DNA of 64,000 bases from Amphibalanus amphitrite. Its lineage: Eukaryota; Arthropoda; Thecostraca; Balanomorpha; Balanidae. The translations under genes were made by a program, and so were the position numbers. The notes under the pieces are model-generated. The model worked only from the letters and a program-made list of their open reading frames with translations. It made no database searches and was not told where the DNA came from. The stretch lies in NCBI RefSeq assembly GCF_019059575.1, contig NW_024882199.1, positions 124,001 through 188,000 of the forward strand. The letters run 5' to 3'. How positions within the stretch are numbered: the first letter of the stretch is position 1; each line of letters starts with the position of its first letter. Below are positions 24,188-33,703 of this stretch, in pieces.

Positions 24188-24490
24188 CGTACATTTTACA
24201 CTACGTACTTTTGCATACGTACTTTTGCGTACGAACATTTGCGTACGTACTTTTGGCATACGTACTTTATGCACTACGTACTTTATCACACGTACTTTTG
24301 CGTACGAACATTTGCGTACGAACTTTTGACATACGTACTTTATGCACTACGTACTTTTGCATACGTACTTTTGCGTACGAACATTTGCGTACGTACTTTT
24401 GGCATACGAACTTTATCGCCTACGTATATTTGCGTACGAACATTTGCATACGTACTTTTGTCCTACGTACTTTAGCGATACGTACTTTAG
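24188..24490 (+). repeat. ACGTACTTTTGC minisatellite, right part
   Basis: Continuation of 22083-22357 after the TA element. It ends about 185 bases before the TATA-like box of the first LRR gene. The paralogous position upstream of the second LRR gene has an ACGATCTTTTGC array instead. Confidence 0.9.
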
Positions 24491-24514
24491 TCCTAAAATC
24501 TGGCGAGACTCAGA

Positions 24515-24757
24515 GACTGACTGGCCGCGGCCCTGGCGCGGCGGTTATACAGAGTATAGGTGGCGCCACGATCGAAGGCGGCCAGCACGGGAGGGAATGC
24601 AGGCATGGTTACAGTTAGTAGGCAGTTGTTCCAATGAGGAATGATTACAGCGCAACCACTGCACTGGTAGTTGCATATATAAAGTAGTTTCATAAACTAC
24701 TGTATCACGCATATACTTATCGCATACACTTTGTATATTCATATTTACATTCTACAT
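24515..24757 (+). promoter_or_regulatory. Putative promoter of LRR gene 1, TATA-like box 24676-24684
   Basis: This block is conserved upstream of the second LRR gene (59485-59659 plus 60617-60669): 'actggccgcggccctggcgc', 'cgccacgatcgaaggcggc' and 'tagttgcatatataaagta'. TATATAAAG lies 74-82 bases before the first ATG. Conservation through a duplication supports a role as the 5' flank, but no start site can be proved. Confidence 0.5.
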
Positions 24758-25610
24758 ATGACTGCAACTGCTGTTGCTAAGAATTGTTGTGCTGCCGCTC
24801 GGCTGTATCAGTACTGGCCGCGTCAGTGTCTGACACTCTGGTGTCAGTGGTGCAGCGGGGAGCTGGCGGCAGCTCTGTCCGACTGCAGTCAGCTGACACA
24901 GCTCTGTCCGACAGGGCCGGAGGTGACGGAGCCGAGGTGGCCGGGACTGTACTTGGATTGTCTGTCAGTGTCGCTCCAGGGGGTGGCTGCCGACACCATC
25001 AGTCACCTGGCTGACCTGGGACGGACGGTCACAGTACTGGAGATATACGGTGAGCAGCGCCAGCACGGACAGGCTGCTGATATATACGAGCTCAGCGAAT
25101 GGCGGACACCGAGTAACGGTGTGCCGTTGTCGCACCTCATGGAGACAGGTGCGATACATAGCCAATGTGCTTTGCGAAATAATGAGGCCAATTGAGCTCC
25201 TAAATGGAAGAGTACTGTACAACCAATGACCTATTCGTTCAGAGTTAGTTGATCATACTCATAACAATTGTGTTCCACTGTTCAATGCAGTTCAATGCAT
25301 CTGCTTATCTGATTGCATATATCATATAATAGCACTGTTTTACTTTTACCATTGTCTACTGGGTCCATAAAACCATGTGAGTTATTAGGTGTTTTTTCGT
25401 TTTGTCATATAGGTATCAACATGTATTTCTGCCGACTGATCCTGTCTGTACGTGTGTCTGTGTGTTTTCCAGATTGTACTGATCACACGGCCGGCAGCCT
25501 GGAGTTCTTCACCAGGTGCCGTGGGCTGCAGTACCTATCAGTCTCCGCCGCCGACCTCCCGCTTCTGAGGGGGCAGCTGCCGGAGGGTCTCAGCTTCCTC
25601 AATGTCAGAG
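24758..25610 (+). pseudogene. LRR-like gene, copy 1, two exons seen, 3' end missing
   Basis: Exon 1 is 24758-25049 (97 codons plus one base). Exon 2 is 25473-25610, after a TTTTCCAG acceptor, and ends at a GTGAGA donor. Both junctions have phase 1 and the frame stays open. The protein is cysteine-rich and leucine-rich (LWCQWCSGELAAAL; then SLEFFTRCRGLQYLSVSAA, an LRR-type segment). It is paralogous to the gene at 60670-63898, with about 90% identity in exon 1, but its second exon corresponds to a shortened exon 2/3. No match to the paralogue's last exon (EELYRQLKRQEGG) is seen downstream, where a TTAA element begins 106 bases after the donor and a CACTG element follows. It may be a truncated copy or have a distant last exon. 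The start is uncertain. Function unknown; LRR proteins usually mediate protein binding. Confidence 0.55.
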
Positions 25611-25715
25611 GTGAGATACCGCAGATCACACATGTAATGCCGGTATATGCAAATGGTCAGCGAAGACGGCAAATGGACGAACCAATCAGCCTCAACTAGC
25701 AAGTTTCATCGTTAA

Positions 25716-26592
25716 CCCCATTAGTGGCAGGCTCCTGGCTACCCCTATTAGTGGCAGGGGGGGGGGGGCTGTTTACGACCCCCCCCTTGATATCTCGAGA
25801 TCTAACTGGCCGATTTTCAAAATTCAAACGGCATTCGATTTCGCTCAACGTGATCTACATTTCTAAAAAAATAAAAATTAAAAAATGTCAATAGGAGGGG
25901 TAGAGGGGGTAAAAACGGGCAAATTGCAGATACATTTTAGACTGTTTATCACGGCCAGGTTTCTGAACCAATCTTAACGCAACTTTTGCCGATCGATAGA
26001 GAATGAACCAGGAATTCACATGGATCCTAAAAATATGCATTTTCAAAAATCATAGGCGGATACAGATCATTGAGATTGGGGGTACACAAAAAGTATAGTA
26101 AATAAGGTTTTTGTTGGTACTGTTTCTAAAAAGGGCTGGTAATGGTCTTGTTATGTTACAATTTTCTTATGAAAGAACGACTACAATTGTATTGGTCATG
26201 CATAGGCGGTGTCAGGGCACCTATGTTGGGAGGTAAAACATAACCCCCTTTTTGGACGCCTGGATCCGCCTATTATAGCAAAAACGGGTCAAAAGAGGAT
26301 GCACAATAACTGTATATGTTATCACATGATACCTTTCATTCACTGTTCGTAAAACTGGTGCAGCATCGTGATCTTCGCCCAAATGACTCGCTTCACGAAT
26401 AGGACCCCCAATTCCCAGTGCTCTGGAGCCGCCCCTGGTAAAGTTATGAACTTGAAATTTCCAGGGAATGTGCCCAATTTAGTTTTAGGAAAAGTCAGAA
26501 AATTTCAGCATCGTAGCTTCAGCGGTTTCGGAGATATTCCCGAAAAACCTGAGGGGTGGATAAAAACAACCCCCCCTGCCACTAATAGGGTC
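25716..26592 (+). mobile_element. TTAA element E5, divergent member
   Basis: TTAA at 25712-25715. Double left end (ATTAGTGGCAGG twice, 43 bases apart) and single right end (CCTGCCACTAATAGGGT). G-run/core/C-run at the left is conserved, while the core at the right is eroded. No TTAA remains at the right border. GGTCA clusters are missing. It contains a small MITE at 26052-26273. Confidence 0.65.
26052..26273. mobile_element. MITE with ATAGGCGGATNCAG ends, inside E5
   Basis: 'ataggcggatacag' at the left is matched by 'tggatccgcctat' at the right, with 'gggggtac'/'ccccct' adjoining. 222 bp, non-coding. The target duplication is unclear. Confidence 0.6.
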
Positions 26593-26773
26593 GTGTATAT
26601 TACTCGTATTGTGGTGAGAGGGGGGAGGGGTTCAATGCATGCCCTTCGATAGTGTTCATGCTTGTGGCATATGCATGGAATATTAGTGTAACGTCACGGG
26701 GTGATTTAAAAGTTGAGGTGTACTAGCGATAGTTGCATTGTCACAAGCAGCAAATTTCTGAACAAAAGTATAT
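26593..26773. other. Spacer, no gene recognised
   Basis: Sequence between E5 and the CACTG-type element. It may be the remainder of the intron or 3' flank of LRR gene 1. Confidence 0.3.
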
Positions 26774-27084
26774 CACTGAGAAAAAAATTGACTCCATATG
26801 GGTCAAAACTCTTGAAAATGCTCCCCTGAAAACTCCTTAAAACCATTGATAACTCCCTTTTCAGCAGAGTTATTGAGTGTGTTCTAGGGTAACTTCGAGC
26901 CTTCCTCATTTTGCGAAAGAGTTTTCAAGAGTTCTTAATGGATGACGAAATGACTCCATGTGTGACACCCCATAACTCTGTGACGCAACTCTCCATTTCT
27001 CCCGAAAAACCTTTCCCGAACGTTCCGACAGGAGTAAAAGGGGAGTTACGAAGGGGTTTTAGCATACGTCGCGAGGCTGCCGGT

Positions 27085-27218
27085 GGCCGCCATCTTTTGC
27101 GCGTAGTACACAGCACGTTGTGCGGGGCGGCGGGCGAGGTGTTAGTGAAGAGCGTGTTGACTTAGACGGACCTAACCTATACAGTGACGGATAATTGGAA
27201 CTTACTTTGGATTTAAAG
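27085..27218 (+). promoter_or_regulatory. Candidate promoter/5' untranslated exon
   Basis: GCCGCCATCTTTTG at 27085-27098 fits the YY1-type motif often found near transcription starts. About 120 bases later, 27218 is followed by a strong donor (AAAG/GTAAGC). There is no open frame, so if real it is a 5' untranslated exon. The nearest candidate downstream exon on the same strand is 30082-30227. Weak alone; the pairing is an inference. Confidence 0.25.
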
Positions 27219-27683
27219 GTAAGCTTAGCTGTATTTCTCATCATGCTTTTATAGTGCCAAGTGTTATAATGCTGTGATGAGAACATATGGTAACCCCATG
27301 TTCTTGATGTGCTGGAATGGTCTCTGTAAGGGTAATTGATTTGTTTTGTTCCTCTGAGTGAGATAAAGATCGGAAACAGCATGCTCTGAGATTCTAGGTA
27401 TTGGCAAATATCATACACATTATTTCCCTCGAATAAATTGGAAAGTTAGGATTACACAAGCTTTACACGTCATGGATCCTATTGTTATAGCCCAATTATT
27501 TTAATATCCATACCAATGAAAAATATCAGATTTGAAGGGCTTTCAAAGCAGAGCCAGAAAATTAAACTATCTTGGCATAAAAACCTTGATTTTTCTAGCC
27601 CCTATATATAAAAAATCAGTTACCTACCACTGCCACTGCCCATGAATGATGAAAACCACCGACACCAGCATGTTTAAATAAAT

Positions 27684-28152
27684 TTTTCCAATGCTCCTAC
27701 GCGCTAGCAAAGACGGTGCGAAAGTGATTCGGGGCTATATTCTCACGAAAACAGCGTCTTTGGGTGAGGTGACAGCCCGATGAGGTATAACACGCGACAA
27801 GCGAATAACATGACATGGCGGCGGCGGGGAGGCGGACGGCAACGCGTGTGTCGCCAGACAGACCAGGCAGAAATGGGACACAACGTTATCGCGGGCGCGC
27901 GTCCCCTAGCCTAAGTCACGTGACCGCGACGGACGTCTTGGCTGCGCAGCGGCCGCGCGCTGGTTCATTGCCCCTAGAGGGCCAAACAGAGAAGTCATGG
28001 TACCACAAAATTTTTCGCTCGTATACGATTGGAAAAAGCTCCTAGCTGCGCTAAACGCCGATTTTCCAATGCTCCTACGCGCTAGCAAAGACGGTGCGAA
28101 AGTGATTCGGGGCTATATTCTCACGAAAACAGCGTCTTTGGGTGAGGTGACA
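27684..28152 (+). repeat. 91-bp direct duplication 287 bases apart
   Basis: 27684-27774 and 28062-28152 are essentially identical (start TTTTCCAATGCTCCTACGCG, end GGGTGAGGTGACA). The intervening GC-rich segment includes 'ggcggcggggaggcgg'. The cause may be a repeat end or a local duplication. Confidence 0.85.
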
Positions 28153-28306
28153 CGCCCACAAACCCCACCGAACCCGCGGAGGAGCATTGCGCACTATGGG
28201 AACCCTGCCATGCAGTACTGAGCCAGTGCGAGGAGATTAATGTACAGATTTGTCTAAATTGTTGTATGTTTTTAGAAAGTGTCCATAATTGAATTTCGTT
28301 CTTTAA

Positions 28307-29492
28307 CCCGCGCCCTGCTGGGGGGGGGGGTGTTTGAACACCCCCCCCTTGTGGTTTTTCGCGAATATCTCAAAAACGGCGGCGCGGAGCGCCGCCGTTT
28401 TTGGTACACCTTATCATACATCAATTCTACACATGTTGCGAAAATTTCAGACCAAGGTCATTCAAGGTCAGGTCACCAGGTCACTTGAAGTGACCTCACC
28501 TCATAAAAACTTTCAATGTCTGTCATAGCTACACCGAGTGACCGATCGCTTTGAAACTTTCAGCGATTGCTAAGAGCAATAGCATGTACAAAATCTATAT
28601 CTCAGAATTTTGATATCGATGACCTAAGGTCAGGTCAATTTTGCGACCTCCCCATTATAAGTCAATGGGAGAAAATTGAAATGCGCCTCTTTTGGATGAA
28701 AGACATTATAAACACTCCCAAACACCGAATTACAAGTGGTTTAGACACACTGAACTTGAAAATGGTGTCCTTGACCCTTGTTGATGCCCTGAGGTCATCT
28801 TAGGTCACGAATGGTGTCTAACAGTTTTTCGCAAATAACTTTTGATAGAGGCATGCTAGAGCGATGAAAACGCCTTAGATGTGTTCAGCTCGACGGTACG
28901 GATCGACTGATATGCAACATGACCCTTTCCGGTCAGGTCATGACCTTGACCTGAGGTCAAATTTTCAAGTTGACCTTTCAAGGTCAAGTCATAGTTCATT
29001 CGATGCGTCTTGACGAGAGGAACACGATGCCGGTAAAAGTAAGCTCGTACAAGGCTTGGGTCAAAAGTTATTGCAGAAAAACTGTTTTCGAAAAAATCGG
29101 CTATTTTTGCAGTTTTTGCCCCCTGCAGGCAAAACCGTTGCCGTTAGGTCAAATCTGAGAGAATTACTCAGAGAGGGCGTTAATAGGGCTATCGAATGCG
29201 CTTTTCCGCGGCGCTGTAGCTCTATTGGTTCCCGAGTTATGCGTTGGCTTCTTGGAAATTTTCGACATTCGACCTGGAAATCGGCGAAATTTTGCCTTCA
29301 ATGACCTCTGGTGACCTGACCTTTGACCTGACCAAAAAATTGACCGAAGTGTTTTCGTCATTATTTTTGACGCTCTTTCGAACGCCGCCTTCCCCGTATC
29401 GCTACGTGGCCCAGGAGCCGAGTTACAAGGGGGGGTGTTCAAACACCCCCCCAGCAGGGCGTGGAAATCCAGGACCCCCAGCAGGGCGCGGG
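28307..29492 (-). mobile_element. TTAA element E6, TGTTTGAACA core
   Basis: TTAA at 28303-28306 and 29493-29496. Single left end, double right end (CCCCCAGCAGGGCG twice). TGTTTGAACA core between G- and C-runs. An inner palindrome 'gcggcgcggagcgccgccg' lies near 28379-28397. GGTCA motifs are abundant in both orientations (28450-28500, 28605-28640, 28930-28990, 29305-29345). It is nearly identical to the inverted element at 34036-35226, which points to recent activity. Confidence 0.85.
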
Positions 29493-29799
29493 TTAATGTA
29501 AACATGGGTACCTATGCAGTGTATAACGTCCTTGGCTTATTTTTAGCGACCTGCTCAACTTTTTGAGCGTTCAAGTAGGTATACGTTTTATAGCATTGCC
29601 CTACTGTGTCTGCAACTAAGATGGAGACTATTAACTTGCCCTTTAGACTTTCACTGAAACTTAACTTTATCAAAATTGTAGTGCATAAGAAGTATGCTAA
29701 CTTTGCAATCTCTTGCTTTCATTATTTTGACATCATGTGCCGAAATGCAGTATCAGTGCCAACACGTCAGGTCGCGTATGTCTCGTCTCGTCCATCTTG

Positions 29800-30035
29800 T
29801 CTCATCTGTCTACCTCTCAGTCTCCTCCCTCATTTCTTCCTTCCATCCTTCCTCGCTTCCTTCCTCACTCCCTCTTTCCCTCCCCTCTCTCTCCCTTTCT
29901 TTCTCCCTCTCTCCCTCCCTTCCTTCCTTCCTTTTTTCCTTCCTTCCTTCCTTCATCCCTCTCCTCCTTCCCTCCCTTTCTCCTGCATTATTTCCCTCCT
30001 TCTCTTTTATTCTTTCTCCTCCATTTCCTCCCACG
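29800..30035 (+). repeat. CTTCC/CTCCC polypyrimidine tract
   Basis: Almost pure pyrimidine on the plus strand for about 230 bases, mainly CTTCC and CTCCC. It could adopt triplex structure and would also act as an extended polypyrimidine tract for the acceptor at 30081. Serine/proline-rich frames through it are by-products. Confidence 0.9.
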
Positions 30036-30081
30036 CAATGTTAAGTGTACCTATAATTTCATGGTTATTAACATTTTGCAG

Positions 30082-30227
30082 GGGATGAGCTGGAGAGCCT
30101 GCAGGGCATCCCGCAAGACACGTCTGAAGCCAACGGATGCCAGCAAAATATCCATCCCACCATCGTGAAAGGAGAGCAGGACGAAGAAGACACAGTATTC
30201 GTCGAGGCCCAGGAGGTGGTGGGGTAG
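30082..30227 (+). CDS. Candidate terminal coding exon, acidic C-terminus
   Basis: After an acceptor (ACATTTTGCAG) the frame gives 47 residues beginning DELESLQGIPQDTSEANG and ending EDTVFVEAQEVVG before TAG at 30225-30227. Its composition (13 acidic residues, few rare ones, no repeats) is far more protein-like than any other short frame nearby, and it follows a strong pyrimidine tract. No domain is recognised. It lies inside the probable CACTG element, so it may be a captured fragment of a host gene or the end of a gene into which the element inserted. Upstream coding exons were not identified. Confidence 0.35.
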
Positions 30228-30559
30228 CGGCACCACCAGACCAAGCATTCCTGCTGTGGTAGGCCGCCTTTTGGATTCTTATCATCAAAACTCGCGACCG
30301 TGAAGCATATGGAGTGAGATCCCCGGAGAGCGTGCCGCGGCGCGGGACGTCGAAAGCGTTTGTTAATTTTTTAAGCCTCCCACCGCCCCGGACTATGAAT
30401 ACACATTTCTTGAAATATATTTTTTATCTGTGCTTCGGTACACGAGCTTTGGGTGGTTACGCTATTCGTCCAATATTTATTTTCGGGGGAGGGGGGAGGG
30501 GCTTGAGTGGAGTGATGCGAAGTTTGGGTGAGTTTGATGGGGAGTAACAAGAGGTATAC

Positions 30560-30866
30560 CTACCATGAAGCTGTAAACGGAGTTTTGGGGAATAATGGAA
30601 TGGAGTAATCGGGAGTAATTATGAGGCAGTAGGAGAGTCATTGAGAGTGATGGAAGGGAGTTTCAGGGAGTATGTTTTTTGTTTTGATAGGGTAAAGGAG
30701 AGTAATGAAGAGTTTTCTAAAACGGTAGGGAGAGTTACAGAGAGTTTCTCGAGGGAAGTTTTGGGGTTTAATGGAGAGTTTTGGAGGGGGTGTAATGAGG
30801 AGTACCACCTGGGAGTTTTGGGGTGTCGTTTTGGTGAACTCCCCCTGGGGGTGTCATGCGGAGTCA
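30560..30866. repeat. GGAGT subterminal repeats of the CACTG-type element
   Basis: 'ggagt' or 'gagtt' recurs about every 12-20 bases (ggagttttggggaataatgg, ggagtaatcgggagtaatt and so on). The inverse motif ACTCC is spread through 26790-27040 at the opposite end. Confidence 0.6.
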
Positions 30867-30964
30867 GGATTTTTCTCAGTTAATTAGTCTGGGTTGACGA
30901 CTGACACTGACAGATTACATAGACAGCGTACTGACGAGTCTGAGCAGACTGGCGAGACGGTAAC

Positions 30965-31320
30965 CGGACAAAAGATCGTAAAGCAGAAGATCGTATGGCA
31001 GAAGATCGTAGGAAGTTGATCGTATGCAAAAGATCGTAATGGATAAAGATCGTACGGTATAAAGCTCGTATGGACAAAAGATCGTATCCGCTAAAGATCG
31101 TCAAGGCAAATGATCGTATGCCAAAAACCGTATGGGATAAAGATCGTACGGTATAATGATCGTATGGAAAAAAGATCGTATGCGCAAAAGATCGTCAGCG
31201 AGAAAGATCGTATGCCAAAAGATTGTATGGGATAAAGATCGTACAGTATAATGCTCGTATGGACAAAAGATCGTATTAGCAAAAGATCACCAAGGAAAAT
31301 GATCGTACGAGATAAAGATG
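30965..31320 (-). repeat. ACGATCTTTTGC minisatellite (reverse orientation)
   Basis: 14-17 bp units of 'aaagatcgtatggc' on the plus strand, equal to GCCATACGATCTTT on the minus strand. Same family as 56610-56995 and 59371-59466, and closely related to the ACGTACTTT array at 22083-24490. It is preceded by 'actgacactgacag', which resembles intron 2 of LRR gene 2. Confidence 0.85.
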
Positions 31321-31410
31321 GCACAGTAAAGATATGTTATTCACATGGTGCACCCCAACTCCAGCGCATACAAAGCTTATGAATTTCTGTGTTCGCGACG
31401 TAAGTCTTAA

Positions 31411-32220
31411 CCCGCGCCGTGCTGGTGGTTTGAGTTTTCCGTAGAGTGCTGGGGGGGGGGGGGGCGTGCTAACTAGGTTCCTGGGCCAAGTAGAGACACG
31501 CGGTAAGCGGCACTCGCAGAAGGAAAACCTCGGTCATTTTCAGGTCAGGTCAAGGGTCAGGTCACCAGAGGTCATCAAAGGTCAAATTTTGCCCATATCA
31601 ACAATTTTTAAAACACCCGACGGCTAACTCGAGAACCAATAGAGCTACAGGGCCGCAGAAAAGCGCATTCGATAGCTCTTTTAAGGCCCTTTCTGAATAT
31701 TGCCTTCAGATTGGACATCAATTCAACGGTTTAGCCTTCAGAGGGCAAAAACTAAGAAAAAACTTTTTTACGATTTTTTTCTGTAATTCGTTTTGACTCG
31801 AGAGAGTTACGTCATTTTGCCAGCATCGTGTTTCACTTCTCGAGACGCGTTGAATAAACTATTATTTGACCTTGAAAGGTCACATTGAAAATTTGACATC
31901 AGGTCCAGGCCATGACCTGACCGGAAAGGGCTATATGTTGCATATCAATCAATTCGTATCGTCGAGCTTAACACATCTGATGCGATTCGACCGCCCTAGT
32001 ACGTCTCTATCAAAAGTTATAGTTACAAAACTGCTGGGGGCCTTTGATGACCTGAGATGACTTCAGAGGCAAAAAGATGGGTCATGGGTGCAATTTTCCG
32101 ATTCAGTGTGTTAGGTGCAGAAAAGATGTATCAAAAGGTGTACCAAACACGTTTTTGAGATATTCGCGAAAATCCTGAGGAGGGGACGTAAAATGCCTCC
32201 CCCCCTCAGCACGGCGCGGG
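31411..32220 (+). mobile_element. TTAA element E7
   Basis: TTAA at 31407-31410 on the left and CTAA at 32221-32224 on the right. Double left end (CCGTGCTGG and AGTGCTGG), single right end. The interior resembles E6: GGTCA cluster 31540-31590, 'ctcgagaaccaatagagc' and a 'tgacctgaccggaaagggc' block near 31910-31930. The cores are more eroded than in E6. Confidence 0.75.
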
Positions 32221-32440
32221 CTAAGCTCGACCATAGGTACATTGATCTTGTGTTAGAGCTTAGATGGCTCAATGACACCTAACTGTTAAATATTCAGCAA
32301 CTGTGTGCTGTGAAAAAAAAAAGATTCAGACGAGAATGAAGAAATGTCCACAAACCCCATGTTCACTCGCGCAGTTCACAGACCACCAAAAGACTAATTC
32401 AGATAAGACTGATTGAAATTCAAAGTCAAACCTGCTTCAA

Positions 32441-32856
32441 TCCCCTTAGGCTCCTGGGGCCGTATTCACGTCGATCATTTTCGTAAGAATTTTCTTAAGT
32501 TTTGACCTACTTCTTAAGTAAATTTTTTTATTCACGTGAATTCCGTCGATAAAAACTTAAGAAGTGTCGACGTGAATACCAAATTATACTTACGAAAGAA
32601 AATCGACTTACGAAGTCGACGTGAATACGGCCCCTGGAATTCCACGCCCTGCTGAGGGGGGGGGGGGTGTTTAAACACCCACCCTCTAAATCGGCTCCTG
32701 GGTCACCAGACAAGCGGCAGGCCGGCTTTCGAACGCTCGTCAAAAACATTACAAAATTATGTTTTGTCATTTTTTGGGTCAGGTCAAAGGTCAGGTCACC
32801 AGAGATCATCGAAAGTCGAATTTTCTGGATTTTTTGTTAGTTCGATAACTTCTTCT
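32441..32856 (+). mobile_element. Truncated E6-like TTAA element fragment
   Basis: 'tccacgccctgctga' plus G-run/TGTTTAAACA/C-run and 'aaatcggctcctgggtcacc' match the double end of E6-type elements. The fragment is cut at its right by the insertion of E8 and carries a 175-bp MITE (32458-32632) near its left end. The left terminus is worn (ccttaggctcctgg). Confidence 0.65.
32458..32632. mobile_element. MITE with GGCCGTATTCACGTCGA ends and CCTGG duplication
   Basis: GGCCGTATTCACGTCGA at the left and TCGACGTGAATACGGCC at the right, with inner paired ACTTAAGAA-type blocks. It is flanked by CCTGG at 32453-32457 and 32633-32637. Removing it and one CCTGG restores 'ctcctggaattccacgccc', matching the uninterrupted relative at 34049-34068. 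Five-base duplication; superfamily undecided. Confidence 0.85.
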
Positions 32857-33703
32857 TTAACCCGGCAGTTGCTGGGGTATTTCGCCACCCACCGTTTGCT
32901 GGGGGGGGGGGGCGTTAAACGCCCCCAGCCGATAACTCGAGAACCAATAGGCGCAGCGAAACCCACGAGGCGGCAAACGAAAGAACGCGACGAGACGCTT
33001 CAAATGAGTACTTTAAAGTTGAATTTTGAGGTCACAGGTCGGGTCAAGGTCAGGTCAAACACCTGAAATCGGGCTTTCAGTAGCATTGACTTCAGGACTT
33101 CGCAATGGGCGCCTCTCGTCATAAACTCTGTCAAAACGGTGCACAATCCATCATATAAGGCCTACAAGAGTGTCAGCTCCATGTAGGGGTCAGTCAAGCA
33201 TAGGTCAGGGTCAAGGTCAGGTCAACCGGGTAGGCACATATCCCCAAAAATCAAAACTGATATTCGCAGCCTGTGACACATGTTTTATGGATAATTTTGG
33301 GCGTAGAACACGATGGTGACATTCATTTTATCATATGTGCACGTGTTTGGCTCAAAAAGTTCAATTTAAGATTCATGTATCATGATCGTGAAGTAGTCAC
33401 GAGAAATTGCCAAGATTCAGTTCAAGATTTTGGAAAATGCGGAACGATAATCAATAATCGAAGATAGCCATTTAATGGTTCATGGTACTGGCAGTCTAAT
33501 GGCGTTTACGGCATGTCTGTATCAGCGTTACCGCTGGCGTCTCGCTGGTTTCCCCAGAATCTCACGAAAATTTCCCTATTTTAAAAATCATTTCCCTAGA
33601 TCCGGTTATTTTCATGGAATTTGACGTACTTTCCTCATTTTAACCATTCGTGTTATAGTCGCTGCGTCCTAAAACAGCAATTAACTGCATTCTGTAACGT
33701 TAA

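Larger units (their letters stand above)
26774..30881. mobile_element. Probable CACTG-type (CACTA/EnSpm-like) element with captured sequence
   Basis: The left end CACTGAGAAAAAAATTGACTCC is matched in reverse by the right end, whose inverse reads AACTGAGAAAAATCCTGACTCC. Many subterminal ACTCC/GGAGT motifs follow on both sides (26790-27040 and 30560-30866), and a 'gactcc..tgacacccc' block is repeated in inverted form. CACTR ends and dense subterminal repeats are hallmarks of the CACTA/EnSpm superfamily. A three-base target duplication is not clear. No transposase frame is seen, so it would be non-autonomous. Its interior holds a candidate 5' exon, a duplicated 91-bp block, TTAA element E6, a pyrimidine tract and a candidate terminal exon. 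Confidence 0.5.

Noticed and set aside
22083..24490. CRISPR-like appearance of short regular repeats
   Set aside because: Units of 14-17 bp without unique spacers in a eukaryotic repeat context. It is a minisatellite.
22126..24618. Repetitive YVLLRTNICVRTFGIRTL-type frames
   Set aside because: Translation of the ACGTACTTTTGC minisatellite; frames shift between units.
29737..30168. Serine/proline-rich frames across 29.7-30.2 kb
   Set aside because: Translation of the CTTCC/CTCCC pyrimidine tract.
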